A DNA stretch of 64,000 bases from Methylobacterium sp. Leaf118 (GCF_920984675.1 NZ_CAKLBV010000021.1:1-64000), one strand, 5' to 3'. Shown: positions 17,101 through 28,311, counted from the stretch's first letter. Translations and numbers: made by a program. The notes: generated by a model from the sequence alone, not told the origin.

Positions 17101-18477
17101 GTGACCCCCCAACTGATTTCCATATACGCGCTCTGCGCCATGTTCGTGGTGGCCACGATCTGGCCGATCAACATGGGCGTGCTCGCCTTCGTCGGCGCCT
17201 TCCTGGTCGGCACGCTGGTCGCCGGCATGCAGACCAAGGACATCATCGCCGGCTTTCCCGGCACGCTGTTCCTGACGCTCGTCGGCATCACCTATTTGTT
17301 CGCCATCGCGCAGAACAACGGCACGATCGACCTGCTCGTGCGGGTCGCGGTGCGGGCGGTGCGCGGCCGGATCGCCGCGATTCCGTGGATCATGTTCGGC
17401 ATCACCGCCGCCCTCACCTCGGTCGGCGCCGTGAGCCCGGCCGCGGTCGCCATCATCGCGCCGATCGCCATGGGCTTTGCCGTCCGCTACGGCATCAACC
17501 AGTTGCTGATGGGGCTGCTCGTCATCCACGGGGCGCAGGGCGGCGGCTTCTCGCCGATCAGCATCTACGGCGGCATCACCAACACGGTGGTGATGAAGGC
17601 CGGGCTGCCGGTGAGCGAGCTGTTCACCTTCTTCGCAAGCCTCGGCGTCAACCTCACGGTCTCGGTGATCCTGTTCTTCGCCATGGGCGGGCGCAAGCTG
17701 CTCTCGGCGCGGGCCGACTTCTCCGCCGCGACCCCGATGCCGGTGCCCAACACCCAGGTCGTGACGGCCCAGCGCGGACCCCAGGCCTACGGGGATTCCG
17801 AGAACGAGGCGCGCAGCGAGGAGCGGCGCATCTCCAACGATCCGGAGGATCCGTTGGGCGAGGACGCGGCCCAGCCGACCGGCGGCTCGCGGCTCTACCA
17901 GATCACGACTCTCGTCGGCCTCGTCACGCTGGCGGTGCTGGTGCTCGGCTTCAACCAGGATATCGGCTTCGTCTCGATCACGATCGGCCTCGTCCTGTCG
18001 CTGATGGCGCCCAACCTCCAGAAGCGGGCCATCGGGCAGGTGAGCTGGCCCGAGATCATGCTGATCACCGGCGTGAGCACCTACGTCGTCGTGCTGGAGA
18101 AGATGGGCACCATCAACTTCGTCGGGCACAGCGTCGCCGGCCTCGCCTCGCCGATGACGGCGGCCCTGCTGCTCTGCTTCATCGGCGCCGTGGTCTCGGC
18201 CTTCGCCTCCTCGACGGCGGTGCTGGGCTCGCTGATCCCGCTCGCGGTGCCGTTCCTGCAATCGGGCACCGGGGTGAACCCGGTCGGCTTCATCGGCGCG
18301 ATGGCGGTCTCCTCCACCATCGTCGATGTGAGCCCCTTCTCGACCAACGGCGCCATCGTGCTCGCCAGCGCGAAGAACGTCGACCGTGACGCCTTCTTCC
18401 GCAAGCTGATGGGCTACGGCGCCCTCATCACGGTCGTGGCGCCGGTGGTGGTCTGGTTCCTGTTCGTCGTGCTCTGA
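17101..18477 (+). CDS. matC: MatC-family dicarboxylate (malonate) carrier
   Basis: 458-residue integral membrane protein with about a dozen hydrophobic segments and one polar cytoplasmic loop in the middle (about residues 215-262, rich in Glu, Asp and Arg). The N-terminal half matches the MatC N-terminal domain seen in rhizobial malonate transporters: IWPINMGVLAFVGAFLVG, GAVSPAAVAIIAPIAMGFA, GAQGGGFSPISIYGGITN. The GTG at 17101 follows GGAGGAGA. Next to mdc genes it almost certainly imports malonate, in place of the MdcL/MdcM or MdcF carriers of other mdc operons. A terminator follows directly. Confidence 0.88.
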   Translation: MTPQLISIYALCAMFVVATIWPINMGVLAFVGAFLVGTLVAGMQTKDIIAGFPGTLFLTLVGITYLFAIAQNNGTIDLLVRVAVRAVRGRIAAIPWIMFGITAALTSVGAVSPAAVAIIAPIAMGFAVRYGINQLLMGLLVIHGAQGGGFSPISIYGGITNTVVMKAGLPVSELFTFFASLGVNLTVSVILFFAMGGRKLLSARADFSAATPMPVPNTQVVTAQRGPQAYGDSENEARSEERRISNDPEDPLGEDAAQPTGGSRLYQITTLVGLVTLAVLVLGFNQDIGFVSITIGLVLSLMAPNLQKRAIGQVSWPEIMLITGVSTYVVVLEKMGTINFVGHSVAGLASPMTAALLLCFIGAVVSAFASSTAVLGSLIPLAVPFLQSGTGVNPVGFIGAMAVSSTIVDVSPFSTNGAIVLASAKNVDRDAFFRKLMGYGALITVVAPVVVWFLFVVL

Positions 18478-18504
18478 CCACCATCACGGCGCATACGATC
18501 CGGA

Positions 18505-18538
18505 GGCCCGGCGGGGGATTCCCGCCGGGCCCTTTTTT
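18505..18538 (+). terminator. Rho-independent terminator of matC
   Basis: An 11-bp stem GGCCCGGCGGG / CCCGCCGGGCC with a five-base loop is followed by C and six T residues, 27 bases after the matC stop. Confidence 0.92.
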
Positions 18539-18643
18539 GAGTTGGGCAGGGACGAACCGATGCGGCCTCGGACGGGCGGGCGCGCATCATCGCCCGGGGC
18601 CCATCGGGCGCCGTCGATCACGGGAAAGGTCGGCCAGGACAAG

Positions 18644-18665
18644 AAAAAGGCCCGCGAAGCGGGCC
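18644..18665 (-). terminator. Terminator downstream of tRNA-Val
   Basis: On the minus strand a GGCCCGC / GCGGGCC stem with a three-base loop is followed by five T residues, nine bases past the tRNA CCA end. Confidence 0.85.
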
Positions 18666-18673
18666 GGTGGGGA

Positions 18674-18748
18674 TGGTGGGCGCGACAGGGATCGAACCTG
18701 TGACCCTTCGCGTGTGAAGCGAATGCTCTCCCGCTGAGCTACGCACCC
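18674..18748 (-). tRNA. tRNA-Val (anticodon CAC)
   Basis: Read on the minus strand it folds as a full cloverleaf. The acceptor GGGTGCG pairs with CGCGCCC (one T-G pair), the D arm is GCTC...GAGC, and the anticodon stem TTCGC/GCGAA encloses loop TTCACAC with anticodon CAC. The T arm is ACAGG-TTCGATC-CCTGT, and the discriminator A with CCA is encoded. The 75 bases include CCA. Confidence 0.96.
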
Positions 18749-18914
18749 GAACCCCTCGCATGCCGCTCGGGAAAGCGGCACGGGCGTCGCCGTGGCGACG
18801 GAGGGCCGTATACGCCGGGCCGGGGCGCTCGTAAAGCCGTTCCTTGCCAGGTCGAAGCAGACCCCACTCCCCGCTTGTCCCTCGAGCCGAATCGGTCTAG
18901 CAGGCCGAACCGTA

Positions 18915-18927
18915 CCGTACAGTACGG
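18915..18927. promoter_or_regulatory. Candidate TetR operator
   Basis: Near-perfect palindrome CCGTAC-A-GTACGG, 15 bases before the TetR gene start and within an ACCGTACCGTACAGTACGG context. Its position suggests autoregulation. Inferred from symmetry and position. Confidence 0.5.
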
Positions 18928-18942
18928 CAATGCCAACGGACC

Positions 18943-20638
<1,696 letters not shown>

Positions 20639-20689
20639 TTTTTTGCGACTTCGAGGCCGTGCTTTGCTCGGCCTCACGTCGTGGAACTG

Positions 20690-20721
20690 GCCGGTGTCGC
20701 GTGTGCGGCACCGGCTTTTTT
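20690..20721 (+). terminator. Rho-independent terminator of ilvC
   Basis: An 11-bp stem starting GCCGGTGTCGC and ending CACCGGC (one G-T pair), with loop GTGT, is followed by six T residues. A second hairpin without a T-run (GAGGCCG/CGGCCTC, about 20653-20675) lies between it and ilvC. Confidence 0.88.
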
Positions 20722-20819
20722 CGTGCCGCCCGCTCACGCCGATTTCCGTTCGCGCGCGGCCCGATGCCGTGCGAGAAGCACCCGCGGAAACCGAATAAGA
20801 ACAGCTGGAGGAAACAAGG

Positions 20820-21473
20820 ATGGAATCGCTCTACAGCGGCGAGCACCGCGCGCTCCAGGAAGAATTCGGCACGACCAAGCTCGCCGACTTCCTCGACCAG
20901 CACCACGTCCAGCCGGCGATCGGCGATCAGGAGCGCGCGTTCATCGAGAGCCGCGACATGTTCTTCCTCTCGACCGTCGACCCGGACGGCAACCCGACCG
21001 TTTCCTACAAGGGCGGCCCGACCGGCGTGGTGAAGGTGCTGGGCGCCAACGAGCTCGCCTTTCCGGGCTTCGACGGCAACGGCATGTTCTTGTCGATGGG
21101 CAACCTCGCCGGCCAGAGCCGGGTCGGACTGCTGTTCATCGATTTCGAAACGCCGCACCGCCTGCGCGTCCAGGGCACCGCCCGGATCGTGCGCGACGAT
21201 CCCCTGCTCTCGGAGTGGACGGAGGCGAAGTACGTCGTGCGCGTCGACGTGGCCAAGGCCTGGGTGAACTGCCCGCGCTACATCCACAGGCACAGCAAGG
21301 TCGAGCAGAGCCGCTATGTGCCCAAGCCCGATGCCGAAACGCCGCTCGCCCAGTGGAAGCGCCTCGACATGGTGCAGGAGGTCATCAGCGACGAGGACCG
21401 GGCACGGGTCGCGCAGGAAGGCGTGCTCGACCTCGACGCCTACGGCGCGAAGGTGATGCGGGGCGAGGCCTGA
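20820..21473 (+). CDS. Pyridoxamine 5'-phosphate oxidase-like FMN-binding protein
   Basis: 217 residues with the split-barrel flavin-binding fold: FIESRDMFFLSTVDPDGNPTVSYKGG, a GFDGNGMFLSMGNLAG core, VGLLFIDFETPHRLRVQGTARI and a C-terminal NCPRYIHRH. The last is typical of the PNPOx-like subgroup that may reduce small electrophiles or act on deazaflavin or haem substrates. The substrate is not known. GGAGGAAACAAGG precedes the ATG. Its stop is the TGA at the start of repeat copy 3, which fills the gap to the convergent HAD gene. Confidence 0.88.
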   Translation: MESLYSGEHRALQEEFGTTKLADFLDQHHVQPAIGDQERAFIESRDMFFLSTVDPDGNPTVSYKGGPTGVVKVLGANELAFPGFDGNGMFLSMGNLAGQSRVGLLFIDFETPHRLRVQGTARIVRDDPLLSEWTEAKYVVRVDVAKAWVNCPRYIHRHSKVEQSRYVPKPDAETPLAQWKRLDMVQEVISDEDRARVAQEGVLDLDAYGAKVMRGEA

Positions 21474-21580
21474 TCCGGGCTCCGCTTGATCAAAGCGGAG
21501 CCCGGTTCAGGCAAGCCCGCGCGGCGTTTGAGCGAAGCCCAAATCCGCCATCCCGAAGGGATCAACCGGATTTGGTATGA
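21469..21580 (+). repeat. Dispersed double-hairpin intergenic repeat, copy 3
   Basis: First hairpin 21469-21511: CCTGATCCGGGCTCCGCTT, loop GATCA, and a complementary arm with one mismatch. Second hairpin 21541-21573: AAATCCG...CGGATTT around ATCCC-GAA-GGGAT. The element fills almost the whole space between two convergent genes. It supplies the stop codon of the left one (21471-21473) and ends one base before the stop of the right one, so it is placed like a bidirectional terminator. Confidence 0.92.
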
Positions 21581-21581
21581 C

Positions 21582-22268
21582 TCAGGGCTCGAGCTGCCGC
21601 GCCAGGTCGGCGAGATCGCTCGCCGCGTAGGTGACCGGCCCGTGCGGCGCCGTCTCGCCGCCCGCGGGCCCGTTCTCCCGCGGGCGGGCGATATGGGCGG
21701 TGGCGAGCCCCTCCCCCGCCGCTGCGGCGAGGTCGTCCGAATGGGCGGCGACCATGAGGATCTCTCCGGCGGCAAAACCCAGAGCGGCGACCGCGTCGCG
21801 GTAGAGAGCCGGCTTCGGCTTGTAGTCGCGGGAGAAGCCGGCCCCGAGCACCGCGTCGAAGACGAAGCCGTTGCGACGGGCGAGCGCCACGATGAGGGCG
21901 ACGTGCCCATTGGAGAGCGGCGCCAGCACGAAGCGTTTTCGCAGTTCGGTCATCGCGGCGGGCACCTCCGGCCACGCTTCGAGCCGGTGCCAAGCGCGCA
22001 CCAGTTCGTGCCGGGTCTCGGGTGCCACGACCCTGCCGAACTCCGACAACACATCCGCCAGGCTCTCGGCCTGAAGCACGTCGAGATCGGCGAAGGGCCG
22101 GCGGCCGGCGCGCACCGGCTCCATGGAGGGCTGGTAGCGCGCCCGCCACGCATCGGCGAAGGCGCCCCCGTCGAGCCCCGGGCACAGGCGCTCCGCCTCG
22201 CGCGCGACGCCCGAGCGCCAATCCACCAGCGTCCCGAACGTGTCGAAGACGAGCGCCCGGATCGCCAT
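21582..22268 (-). CDS. Haloacid dehalogenase type II-like HAD hydrolase
   Basis: 228 residues. Motif I is FDTFGTLVDWRSGVARE (nucleophile Asp), the pattern of 2-haloacid dehalogenases rather than phosphatases. Motif II is LAPLSNGH, motif III lysine is in DYKPKPALYRDA, and motif IV is MVAAHSDDLAAA, where AAHxxDL is the dehalogenase signature. It may hydrolyse 2-haloacids or another small acid. The ATG at 22268 fits the family; an in-frame ATG at 22280 would add four residues and lies five bases after the trpS stop. Probably cotranscribed with trpS. Confidence 0.87.
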   Translation of the reverse strand: MAIRALVFDTFGTLVDWRSGVAREAERLCPGLDGGAFADAWRARYQPSMEPVRAGRRPFADLDVLQAESLADVLSEFGRVVAPETRHELVRAWHRLEAWPEVPAAMTELRKRFVLAPLSNGHVALIVALARRNGFVFDAVLGAGFSRDYKPKPALYRDAVAALGFAAGEILMVAAHSDDLAAAAGEGLATAHIARPRENGPAGGETAPHGPVTYAASDLADLARQLEP

Positions 22269-22285
22269 CCGGACCGCCATGCGGC

Positions 22286-23347
22286 TCACACCGCCCGCAA
22301 GGCGGGCCCGCGCCGGACGAAGCCGACGATGTCCTTGACCGCGTCGAGGGTCGGCGCGGCGATCTGCTCCGCCCGCGCGGCGCCGTCGGCGAGAACCGCG
22401 TCGATATGGGCCGGGTCGGCCACGAGCCGCTTCATCTCGGCGCTGATCGGCGCCAGGGTCTCGACGGCGAGGTCCACCAGCGCCGGCTTGAAGCTGGAGA
22501 ATTGCGCGCCGCCGAAATCCCGCAGGACCTCCTCGCGGGTGATGCCGCGCAGAGCCGCGAAGATGCCCACGAGGTTGTCGGCCTCGGGCCGGCCCTTCAG
22601 CCCCTCGAGCTCGGACGGCAGCGCCTCGGGATCGGTCTTGGCCTTGCGGACCTTCTGGGCGATGGCGTCGGCATCGTCGGTCAGCGCGATGCGCGAATAC
22701 TCGGAGGGGTCCGACTTCGACATCTTCTTGGTGCCGTCGCGCAGCGACATCACCCGCGCGGCCGGCCCGCCGATCAGGGGCTCGGTGACCGGGAAGAACT
22801 GCTCGCCGTGGCCATGCGCCTGGATCGAGCCTGCGAAGTCGTTGTTGAACTTCTGGGCGATGTCGCGGGTCAGTTCGAGGTGCTGCTTCTGGTCCTCGCC
22901 CACGGGCACGTGCGTCGCCCGGTAGGCCAGGATGTCGGCGGCCATCAGCACCGGATAGGCGTAGAGGCCGATCGAGGCGTTCTCGCGGTCCTTGCCGGCC
23001 TTGTCCTTGAACTGCGTCATGCGGTTGAGCCAGCCGAGGCGGGCGACGCAGTTGAAGATCCAGGCGAGTTCGGCGTGCTGCGGCACCTGGCTCTGATTGA
23101 AGACGATCGAGCGCGCGGGATCGATCCCGGCGGCGAGGAACGCGGCGGTCACCTCGCGGATCTGTCCCCGCAGCGCCTGCGGGTCCTGCCACAGGGTGAT
23201 CGCGTGGAGATCGACCACGCAATAGAGGCACTGCGCGTCGCGCGCCTGCATCTCGACGAAGCGCTTGATCGCGCCAAGATAGTTGCCGAGATGGAGGTTT
23301 CCGGTCGGCTGAACGCCGGAGAACACGAGTTCGGTGAACGCGGCCAT
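22286..23347 (-). CDS. trpS: Tryptophanyl-tRNA synthetase
   Basis: 353-residue class I aminoacyl-tRNA synthetase charging tRNA-Trp. The N terminus reads [19 protein letters not shown], holding the HIGH-type signature (HLGN). The second ATP site [13 protein letters not shown] is present, as are [16 protein letters not shown] and the C-terminal helical anticodon region. Full length with no odd features. A haloacid-dehalogenase-like gene follows closely on the same strand. Confidence 0.97.
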   Translation of the reverse strand: MAAFTELVFSGVQPTGNLHLGNYLGAIKRFVEMQARDAQCLYCVVDLHAITLWQDPQALRGQIREVTAAFLAAGIDPARSIVFNQSQVPQHAELAWIFNCVARLGWLNRMTQFKDKAGKDRENASIGLYAYPVLMAADILAYRATHVPVGEDQKQHLELTRDIAQKFNNDFAGSIQAHGHGEQFFPVTEPLIGGPAARVMSLRDGTKKMSKSDPSEYSRIALTDDADAIAQKVRKAKTDPEALPSELEGLKGRPEADNLVGIFAALRGITREEVLRDFGGAQFSSFKPALVDLAVETLAPISAEMKRLVADPAHIDAVLADGAARAEQIAAPTLDAVKDIVGFVRRGPALRAV

Positions 23348-23585
23348 CGGCGCGGGTCCTTGGACAAGACGGTACTGAGAGGCGATCTCGCTCGAAGCGG
23401 CGGTTACTGGCACCCACAGCGGCAGCGGGTCAAGGACGGGCTTCGCGTCCCCGAGGCCGCCGATGCGGACTGACGCGGTCGGGATCGCCTCGGTTCGACC
23501 TCGTGCGTCCGCCCAGGGCCGCGGAGCGGAACACGGACCCCACCCGTGATGCGGCGACGGGATCCGGCCCCGTGGCCCATCATGG

Positions 23586-23616
23586 ATTCCGGGTGCGCTG
23601 GTCAGCGACCCGGAAT
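23586..23616 (-). terminator. Strong hairpin downstream of the hybrid kinase gene
   Basis: ATTCCGGGT pairs with ACCCGGAAT, and inner GCGCTG pairs largely with CAGCG, giving a long stem without a T-run. It lies 27 bases past the kinase stop and may end or protect that operon transcript, or be a palindromic repeat unit. Confidence 0.45.
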
Positions 23617-23643
23617 GACGCATTTGGCCGTGCCGGATCCGCC

Positions 23644-25365
23644 TCAGGCGCGGTTCGAGACGAGCTTCAGGTCGGGCTTGGCCCGGGTGGCGAGCACGGC
23701 GGCGGCCTTGCGCTCCAGTTCGCCGTCGCGGAACGGCTTCTGGGCGATGCGATCCTCGCCGACATGGCCGAGCCGGGCGAGTTCGGTCACGTCGGCGTAG
23801 CCCGTCACGAACAGGACCGGAACGGTGGGCCAGCGCCGCTGCATCTCCGCCGCGGCCTCCGCGCCGTTCATGCCGGGCATGGCGAAATCCATCACGACGA
23901 GATCGACGTGGGAATCCTCGGCGAGCCCCTGCAGGGCGGCGAGCCCGGAGCCGGCCTCGCGGATCTCGTAGCCGGCCTCGGCGAGCTTGGTCGCGGTGAT
24001 CTCGCGGACCGCGCGGTCGTCGTCCACGACGAGGAGGATCGGCCGGTCGTCGGGCTGGCGGATCTCGGCCCCGTCGAGCGCCGGCCGCGCGGGGGCGGTG
24101 CCCTCGGCCGCGGTGCCGACACGGGGCAGGTAGACCCGCACGGTGGTCCCCTCCCCGACCCGGGTATCGATGCGCACGCCCCCGCCCGATTGCTTGGCGA
24201 AGCCGTAGACCTGGGCGAGGCCGAGGCCGGAGCCCTTGCCGACCTCCTTGGTGGTGAAGAACGGTTCGAACACCCGCGCCAGGATCTCCGGCGTCATGCC
24301 GGTGCCGGTGTCGCTGACGGCGACCATGACGTAGTCGCCCGCGGCGGGCTCCTCCGGCCGGGTCGGGGCCGCGACCTTCACGTTGGCGGTCTCGATCGTC
24401 AGCCGACCGCCGACCGCCATGGCGTCGCGGGCGTTGATGGCGAGGTTGAGGATGACGAGCTCGATCTGCGTCGCGTCCACCAGCGCCGGCCACAGGTTCG
24501 GCTGAAGCGTCGTCTCGATCCGCACGGCGCCGCCGATCGAGCTCTCGAGGAGGTCGCGCATGGAGGCGACGGTGTCGTTGAGCTGGACCGGCGTCGGCTC
24601 GAGCCGCTGCCGCCGCGAGAAGGCGAGCAATTGGCTCGTCAACCGCGCGCCGCGCTCGGCGGCCTCCTGCATCGTGGTCAAGCGGCGCTTCTGCCGCTCC
24701 TCGGTCCCGCCCTGCTTCAGGAACTCGAGATTGCCGAGGATCACGGTGAGCAGGTTGTTGAAGTCGTGGGCGACGCCGCTGGTGAGCTGGCCCACCGCCT
24801 CCAGGCGCTGGGCCTGCCGCAGGGCCACCTCGACGCGCTCGCGCTCGACGATCTGGCGGCGCAGCTCGGCATTGGCCTCGGCGAGTTCGCGGGTGCGCGC
24901 CTCGACCCGCCGCTCCAGGCTGCCGGCCAGCTCCCGCAAGGCGGCTTCGGCAGCGCGGCGCTCGGAATGCGCATGCGCCTCGGAGAGCGCCCTTACGATG
25001 ACCCGCGGCAGCCGGTCGAGCCGCTGCTTGGTGACGTAGTCGGTCGCGCCGTGCTTGAGCGCCTCGACGGCGACCTCCTCGCCGAGCGTGCCGGAGACGA
25101 ACACGAACGGCGTCTCGGGGCAGGCCTCGCAGGCGATCTCGAGGGCCGTCATGCCATCGAAGGTCGGCAGGTTGTAATCGGCCAGGATCAGGTCGTGCCG
25201 GCCGGGCAGGGCCGCCGCGGCGAAGGCCTCGCGCGTGACGACGCGTTCGATGCGATGGGGCAGGCCCGCATCGTCGAGGACCGCCTCAAGCAGCTCCGAA
25301 TCGAGGTCGCTGTCTTCCAGGAGGAGGACGCGCAGGGGATCGGGAAGTCTGTCGGCGTCGGTCAT
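23644..25365 (-). CDS. Hybrid histidine kinase: receiver - HisKA - HATPase - receiver
   Basis: 573 residues without membrane segments. Receiver 1 (residues 11-130) has phosphoacceptor Asp63 in [13 protein letters not shown] coiled coil at 135-190 ([20 protein letters not shown]) leads into HisKA with His200 in [18 protein letters not shown]. The ATPase domain has [17 protein letters not shown] and [13 protein letters not shown]. Receiver 2 (443-560) has Asp493 in [11 protein letters not shown]. Its ATG overlaps the stop of the single-receiver gene by four bases, so it is the third gene of the phytochrome operon and probably relays light-dependent phosphate. No DNA-binding output domain is present. 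Confidence 0.92.
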   Translation of the reverse strand: MTDADRLPDPLRVLLLEDSDLDSELLEAVLDDAGLPHRIERVVTREAFAAAALPGRHDLILADYNLPTFDGMTALEIACEACPETPFVFVSGTLGEEVAVEALKHGATDYVTKQRLDRLPRVIVRALSEAHAHSERRAAEAALRELAGSLERRVEARTRELAEANAELRRQIVERERVEVALRQAQRLEAVGQLTSGVAHDFNNLLTVILGNLEFLKQGGTEERQKRRLTTMQEAAERGARLTSQLLAFSRRQRLEPTPVQLNDTVASMRDLLESSIGGAVRIETTLQPNLWPALVDATQIELVILNLAINARDAMAVGGRLTIETANVKVAAPTRPEEPAAGDYVMVAVSDTGTGMTPEILARVFEPFFTTKEVGKGSGLGLAQVYGFAKQSGGGVRIDTRVGEGTTVRVYLPRVGTAAEGTAPARPALDGAEIRQPDDRPILLVVDDDRAVREITATKLAEAGYEIREAGSGLAALQGLAEDSHVDLVVMDFAMPGMNGAEAAAEMQRRWPTVPVLFVTGYADVTELARLGHVGEDRIAQKPFRDGELERKAAAVLATRAKPDLKLVSNRA

Positions 25366-25823
25366 GCGTTCGAGGGCCAGTCCGCCCGGTGCGGCGGCGG
25401 CTCGTTCAGCACCGCCCAGAACACACCGAGATCCTGGATCGCCTCGAAGAACGCCTTGAAGCCGACGGGCTTCACCACGAAGGCGTTCACCCCGAGCTGG
25501 TAGGAGCGCACGAGATCGGCCTCCTCCCGCGAGGAGGTCAGCATGACGATCGGGATGGAGCGGGTCTGGGGGTCGCCCTTGACGGCGGCCAGCACTTCGA
25601 GGCCGTCGACCTTCGGCAGCTTCAGGTCGAGCAAGACGACGGCCGGATCGCGCACGTCGCGCCCCTCGAAGGCGCCGCGGCGATAGAGGTAGTCCAGCGC
25701 CTCCGCCCCGTCGCGGCAGATGACGATCTCGTTGGCGAGTTGGCTCTGTTCGAGCGCCGCCAGCGTGAGTTCGACGTCGTTGGGACTGTCCTCGACGAGG
25801 AGGATCGGTTTGAGGTCGGCCAT
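25362..25823 (-). CDS. Single-domain response regulator (Rcp1-like)
   Basis: 153 residues consisting of one receiver domain: VEDSPNDVELTLAAL acidic pocket, phosphoacceptor Asp66 in VVLLDLKLPKVDG, the conserved Thr/Ser in VMLTSSREEADL, and Lys in FVVKPVGFKAF. The extended loop and LDYLYRRGAF helix match phytochrome-associated receivers of the cyanobacterial Rcp1 type. It starts five bases after the phytochrome stop and overlaps the hybrid kinase by four bases. It most likely receives phosphate from the phytochrome kinase. Confidence 0.93.
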   Translation of the reverse strand: MADLKPILLVEDSPNDVELTLAALEQSQLANEIVICRDGAEALDYLYRRGAFEGRDVRDPAVVLLDLKLPKVDGLEVLAAVKGDPQTRSIPIVMLTSSREEADLVRSYQLGVNAFVVKPVGFKAFFEAIQDLGVFWAVLNEPPPHRADWPSNA

Positions 25824-25828
25824 GGGTG

Positions 25829-28138
25829 TTATCTGGGGCCTTGTGCCGGAAGCGTGAAGTAGAAGGTCGCGCCGCGCCCGAGCACGCCCTCGGCCCAGGT
25901 CCGGCCGCCGTGGCGCTCGATGATCCGGCGCACGTTCGCCAGCCCGATGCCGGTGCCCTCGAACTCCTCGGCCCGGTGGAGGCGCTGGAACACGCCGAAC
26001 AGCTTGCCGACATAGGCCATGTCGAACCCGACGCCGTTGTCGCGCACGAAGAACACGGCCTCGCCGTCCCGGTCGGGCTCGCGCCCAACCTCGATCATCG
26101 CCTCGGGCTTGCCGCGGGTGTACTTCACCGCGTTCGACAGCAGGTTCTCCACGGCGAGCCGCAGCATCACCGGGTCGGCGTGGACACGGCCGAGCGAGCT
26201 GACCTGCCACCGCACCTGCCGGTCGGGCTCGAGGTCGCGCAGCACCTTGCGGCGCACCTCCTCGACCAGGACGTTCATGTCGCCGGTCACGCGGTTGAGG
26301 GCGTTGCGGCCCATCTGCGAGAAGGTGAGGAGGTTGTCGACCAGCGTGCCGGCGGAATGCGCCGCCTCGATGATGGTCTCGACGTAGCGGCGCCCGTTCT
26401 CGGAGAGCCGCTCGCCCTCCCGGGTCCGCAGCAGCTCGGAATAGCCGACGATGTGGCGGAACGGCGCGCGCAGGTCGTGGCTGACCGAGTAGGAGAAGGC
26501 CTCGAGTTCCTTGTTGGACCGCTGGAGTTCCTCGCTTAAGGACGCCATCTCCTCGGCCCGGCGCAGCACGATGCCGAGGACCGAGGCGCGCAGGTCGCGG
26601 GCCGCCTCGACCTGGGGCAGCGTCCATGGAGCGGAGCGGCCCTGAAGCGTCTCCTTCCAGATCTCGAAGGATTTGCGCGGATGAAGCCGCTCGGGCCCGC
26701 CCGCCGGATCGGCCGTGGCGGCCTTGTGCGGGTCGCCGCCCCAGCGCACCGTCCGCACCACCTCCGGCCTGAACCAGATCACGTAATGCGCGTATTTCTG
26801 CGAGATCGAGATGGCGAGCACGCCGCTCGCGCTCGCGGCGAAGGCCGCCGCCGGCGGGTAGACCTCGCCGAGCGCGTCGGTCTCGAACACCTCCTCGCCG
26901 GCGTGACGGGCCGACAGCCACGCGTACAGGCCGCGGACCTCGTCGGCGCTCGGCGTGACACCGATGAGGCGGCATTGCTCGCGCCCGACCAGCGCGGCAC
27001 CCGTGGCCTGGACGAGGGCCAGCGTGTCGTCGGGCTGGTTCAGCAGGCCGTCGAGGAAGGACTCCTCCCGCGCCATGTGGGCCAGCAGCCGGCCGCGGAT
27101 CGTGCCGAGGGCGACCCGCTCCTCCGCCAGCACGCCGCGCTCCTTGGCGGCGAGCTGGAGCGCGAACACCCGGGAGAGGAAGTCGCAGGCGTTGCGGGCC
27201 TGCAGCGGCACCCGCCGCGGGGTCTGGTTGTGGCAGGAGACCAGACCCCAGAGCGCCCCGTCGACGAGGATCGAGACGGACATGGAGGCCATGGTCCCCA
27301 TGTTGCGCATGTACTCGACATGGACCGGCGAGACGCTGCGCAGGATCGAGTGGCTGAGATCGAGCGGGCGTCCGCTCGACGGGGTCCGCTCCGGCACGAC
27401 CGGCACGGGGGCGTAGCCGGCATCCGGGATGATCCGCAGGCGGTTGCGACGGTAGAGCTCGCGGGCCTGGACCGGGATGTCGGAGGCGGGAAAGCGCAGG
27501 TCGAGATAGGAGGGCAGCACGCCGTTGCCGTCCTCCGCCACGACCGTGCCGTGCCAATCCCGGTCGAACCGGTAGACGAGGGCGCGGTCGAACCCGGTGA
27601 CGTGGCGGATGTCGGCGGCGAGCAGGCTGCACAGCACCTCCACCGTCGTCGCCGCATGGAGTCCGTCGACGAAGGCGTTGAGGCGCGGAGCCAGGGCGTC
27701 GAGGCCGCCTGTGGCCTCACCCTCGGTCTCCTCCAGCTCGGCGACGATCAGCTCGCCGGAGCGGTGGGCGGCGAGGTCGTAGCGACGGGACCCGTCGCGG
27801 GTGTCCAGGGTGAGGGTGCGCAGGTAGATCGCCCCTTCCCGGGGAAGGGCCGCGCGGTACTCCGCGAGTGCCGCGGCGATCTCGGGAAAGTTCGCCGCGA
27901 GCGGCTGGCCCCGCAGGGCCGCGCCGGACCGGTCCGGGCCGTCGGGGACGTTGGCGCTCGCCTGCACCACCCGCAGATCGTCCCCCTCCGCGGCCAGCAG
28001 GAAGCCGTGCGGCTGGAGGGTTCCCAGGATGTGGATCGGCTCGCGGTCGCAGGCAGTCAGGTCCACCCGGGCCTGCGCGGACGTCTCGGCGGTCAAAACG
28101 AGCCTGTCTCCCGGCGATCGGTCTCGGAGGACGACCAT
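25829..28138 (-). CDS. bphP: Bacteriophytochrome histidine kinase
   Basis: 769 residues, PAS-GAF-PHY-HisKA-HATPase. Cys30 in LTACDREPIHILGTLQPHG is the biliverdin-attachment cysteine at the N-terminal position used by bacterial phytochromes. The GAF chromophore pocket shows FPASDIPVQARELYRRNRLR and SPVHVEYMRNMG. The PHY domain ends near residue 515. The phosphoacceptor is His554 in SHDLRAPFRH, with NLLSNAVKYT, DNGVGFDM and GTGIGLANV in the ATPase domain. The ATG at 28138 is preferred to a start 20 codons upstream. It heads an operon with a receiver and a hybrid kinase, so it should report red/far-red light. Confidence 0.95.
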   Translation of the reverse strand: MVVLRDRSPGDRLVLTAETSAQARVDLTACDREPIHILGTLQPHGFLLAAEGDDLRVVQASANVPDGPDRSGAALRGQPLAANFPEIAAALAEYRAALPREGAIYLRTLTLDTRDGSRRYDLAAHRSGELIVAELEETEGEATGGLDALAPRLNAFVDGLHAATTVEVLCSLLAADIRHVTGFDRALVYRFDRDWHGTVVAEDGNGVLPSYLDLRFPASDIPVQARELYRRNRLRIIPDAGYAPVPVVPERTPSSGRPLDLSHSILRSVSPVHVEYMRNMGTMASMSVSILVDGALWGLVSCHNQTPRRVPLQARNACDFLSRVFALQLAAKERGVLAEERVALGTIRGRLLAHMAREESFLDGLLNQPDDTLALVQATGAALVGREQCRLIGVTPSADEVRGLYAWLSARHAGEEVFETDALGEVYPPAAAFAASASGVLAISISQKYAHYVIWFRPEVVRTVRWGGDPHKAATADPAGGPERLHPRKSFEIWKETLQGRSAPWTLPQVEAARDLRASVLGIVLRRAEEMASLSEELQRSNKELEAFSYSVSHDLRAPFRHIVGYSELLRTREGERLSENGRRYVETIIEAAHSAGTLVDNLLTFSQMGRNALNRVTGDMNVLVEEVRRKVLRDLEPDRQVRWQVSSLGRVHADPVMLRLAVENLLSNAVKYTRGKPEAMIEVGREPDRDGEAVFFVRDNGVGFDMAYVGKLFGVFQRLHRAEEFEGTGIGLANVRRIIERHGGRTWAEGVLGRGATFYFTLPAQGPR

Positions 28139-28311
28139 AGAGGCCGTGGCCCGCCGAAGCGACCCGGCCCATCCGGGAAATGCACCGGGACCGCTCACCG
28201 ATGCGCGAGGTTTGACACGCGCACCGCCACGCGCCCCGGCCGGAGGACGGGCCCGGTGGAGGGGCCGGCGCCCCTCTCATGCCGGCCCCGGGGCGGGGCC
28301 CGGCGCCCGGG

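Noticed and set aside
21582-23417. Apparent 611-residue version of the dehalogenase-like protein
   Set aside because: The upstream part is a trpS shadow; HAD motif I starts right after the ATG at 22268.
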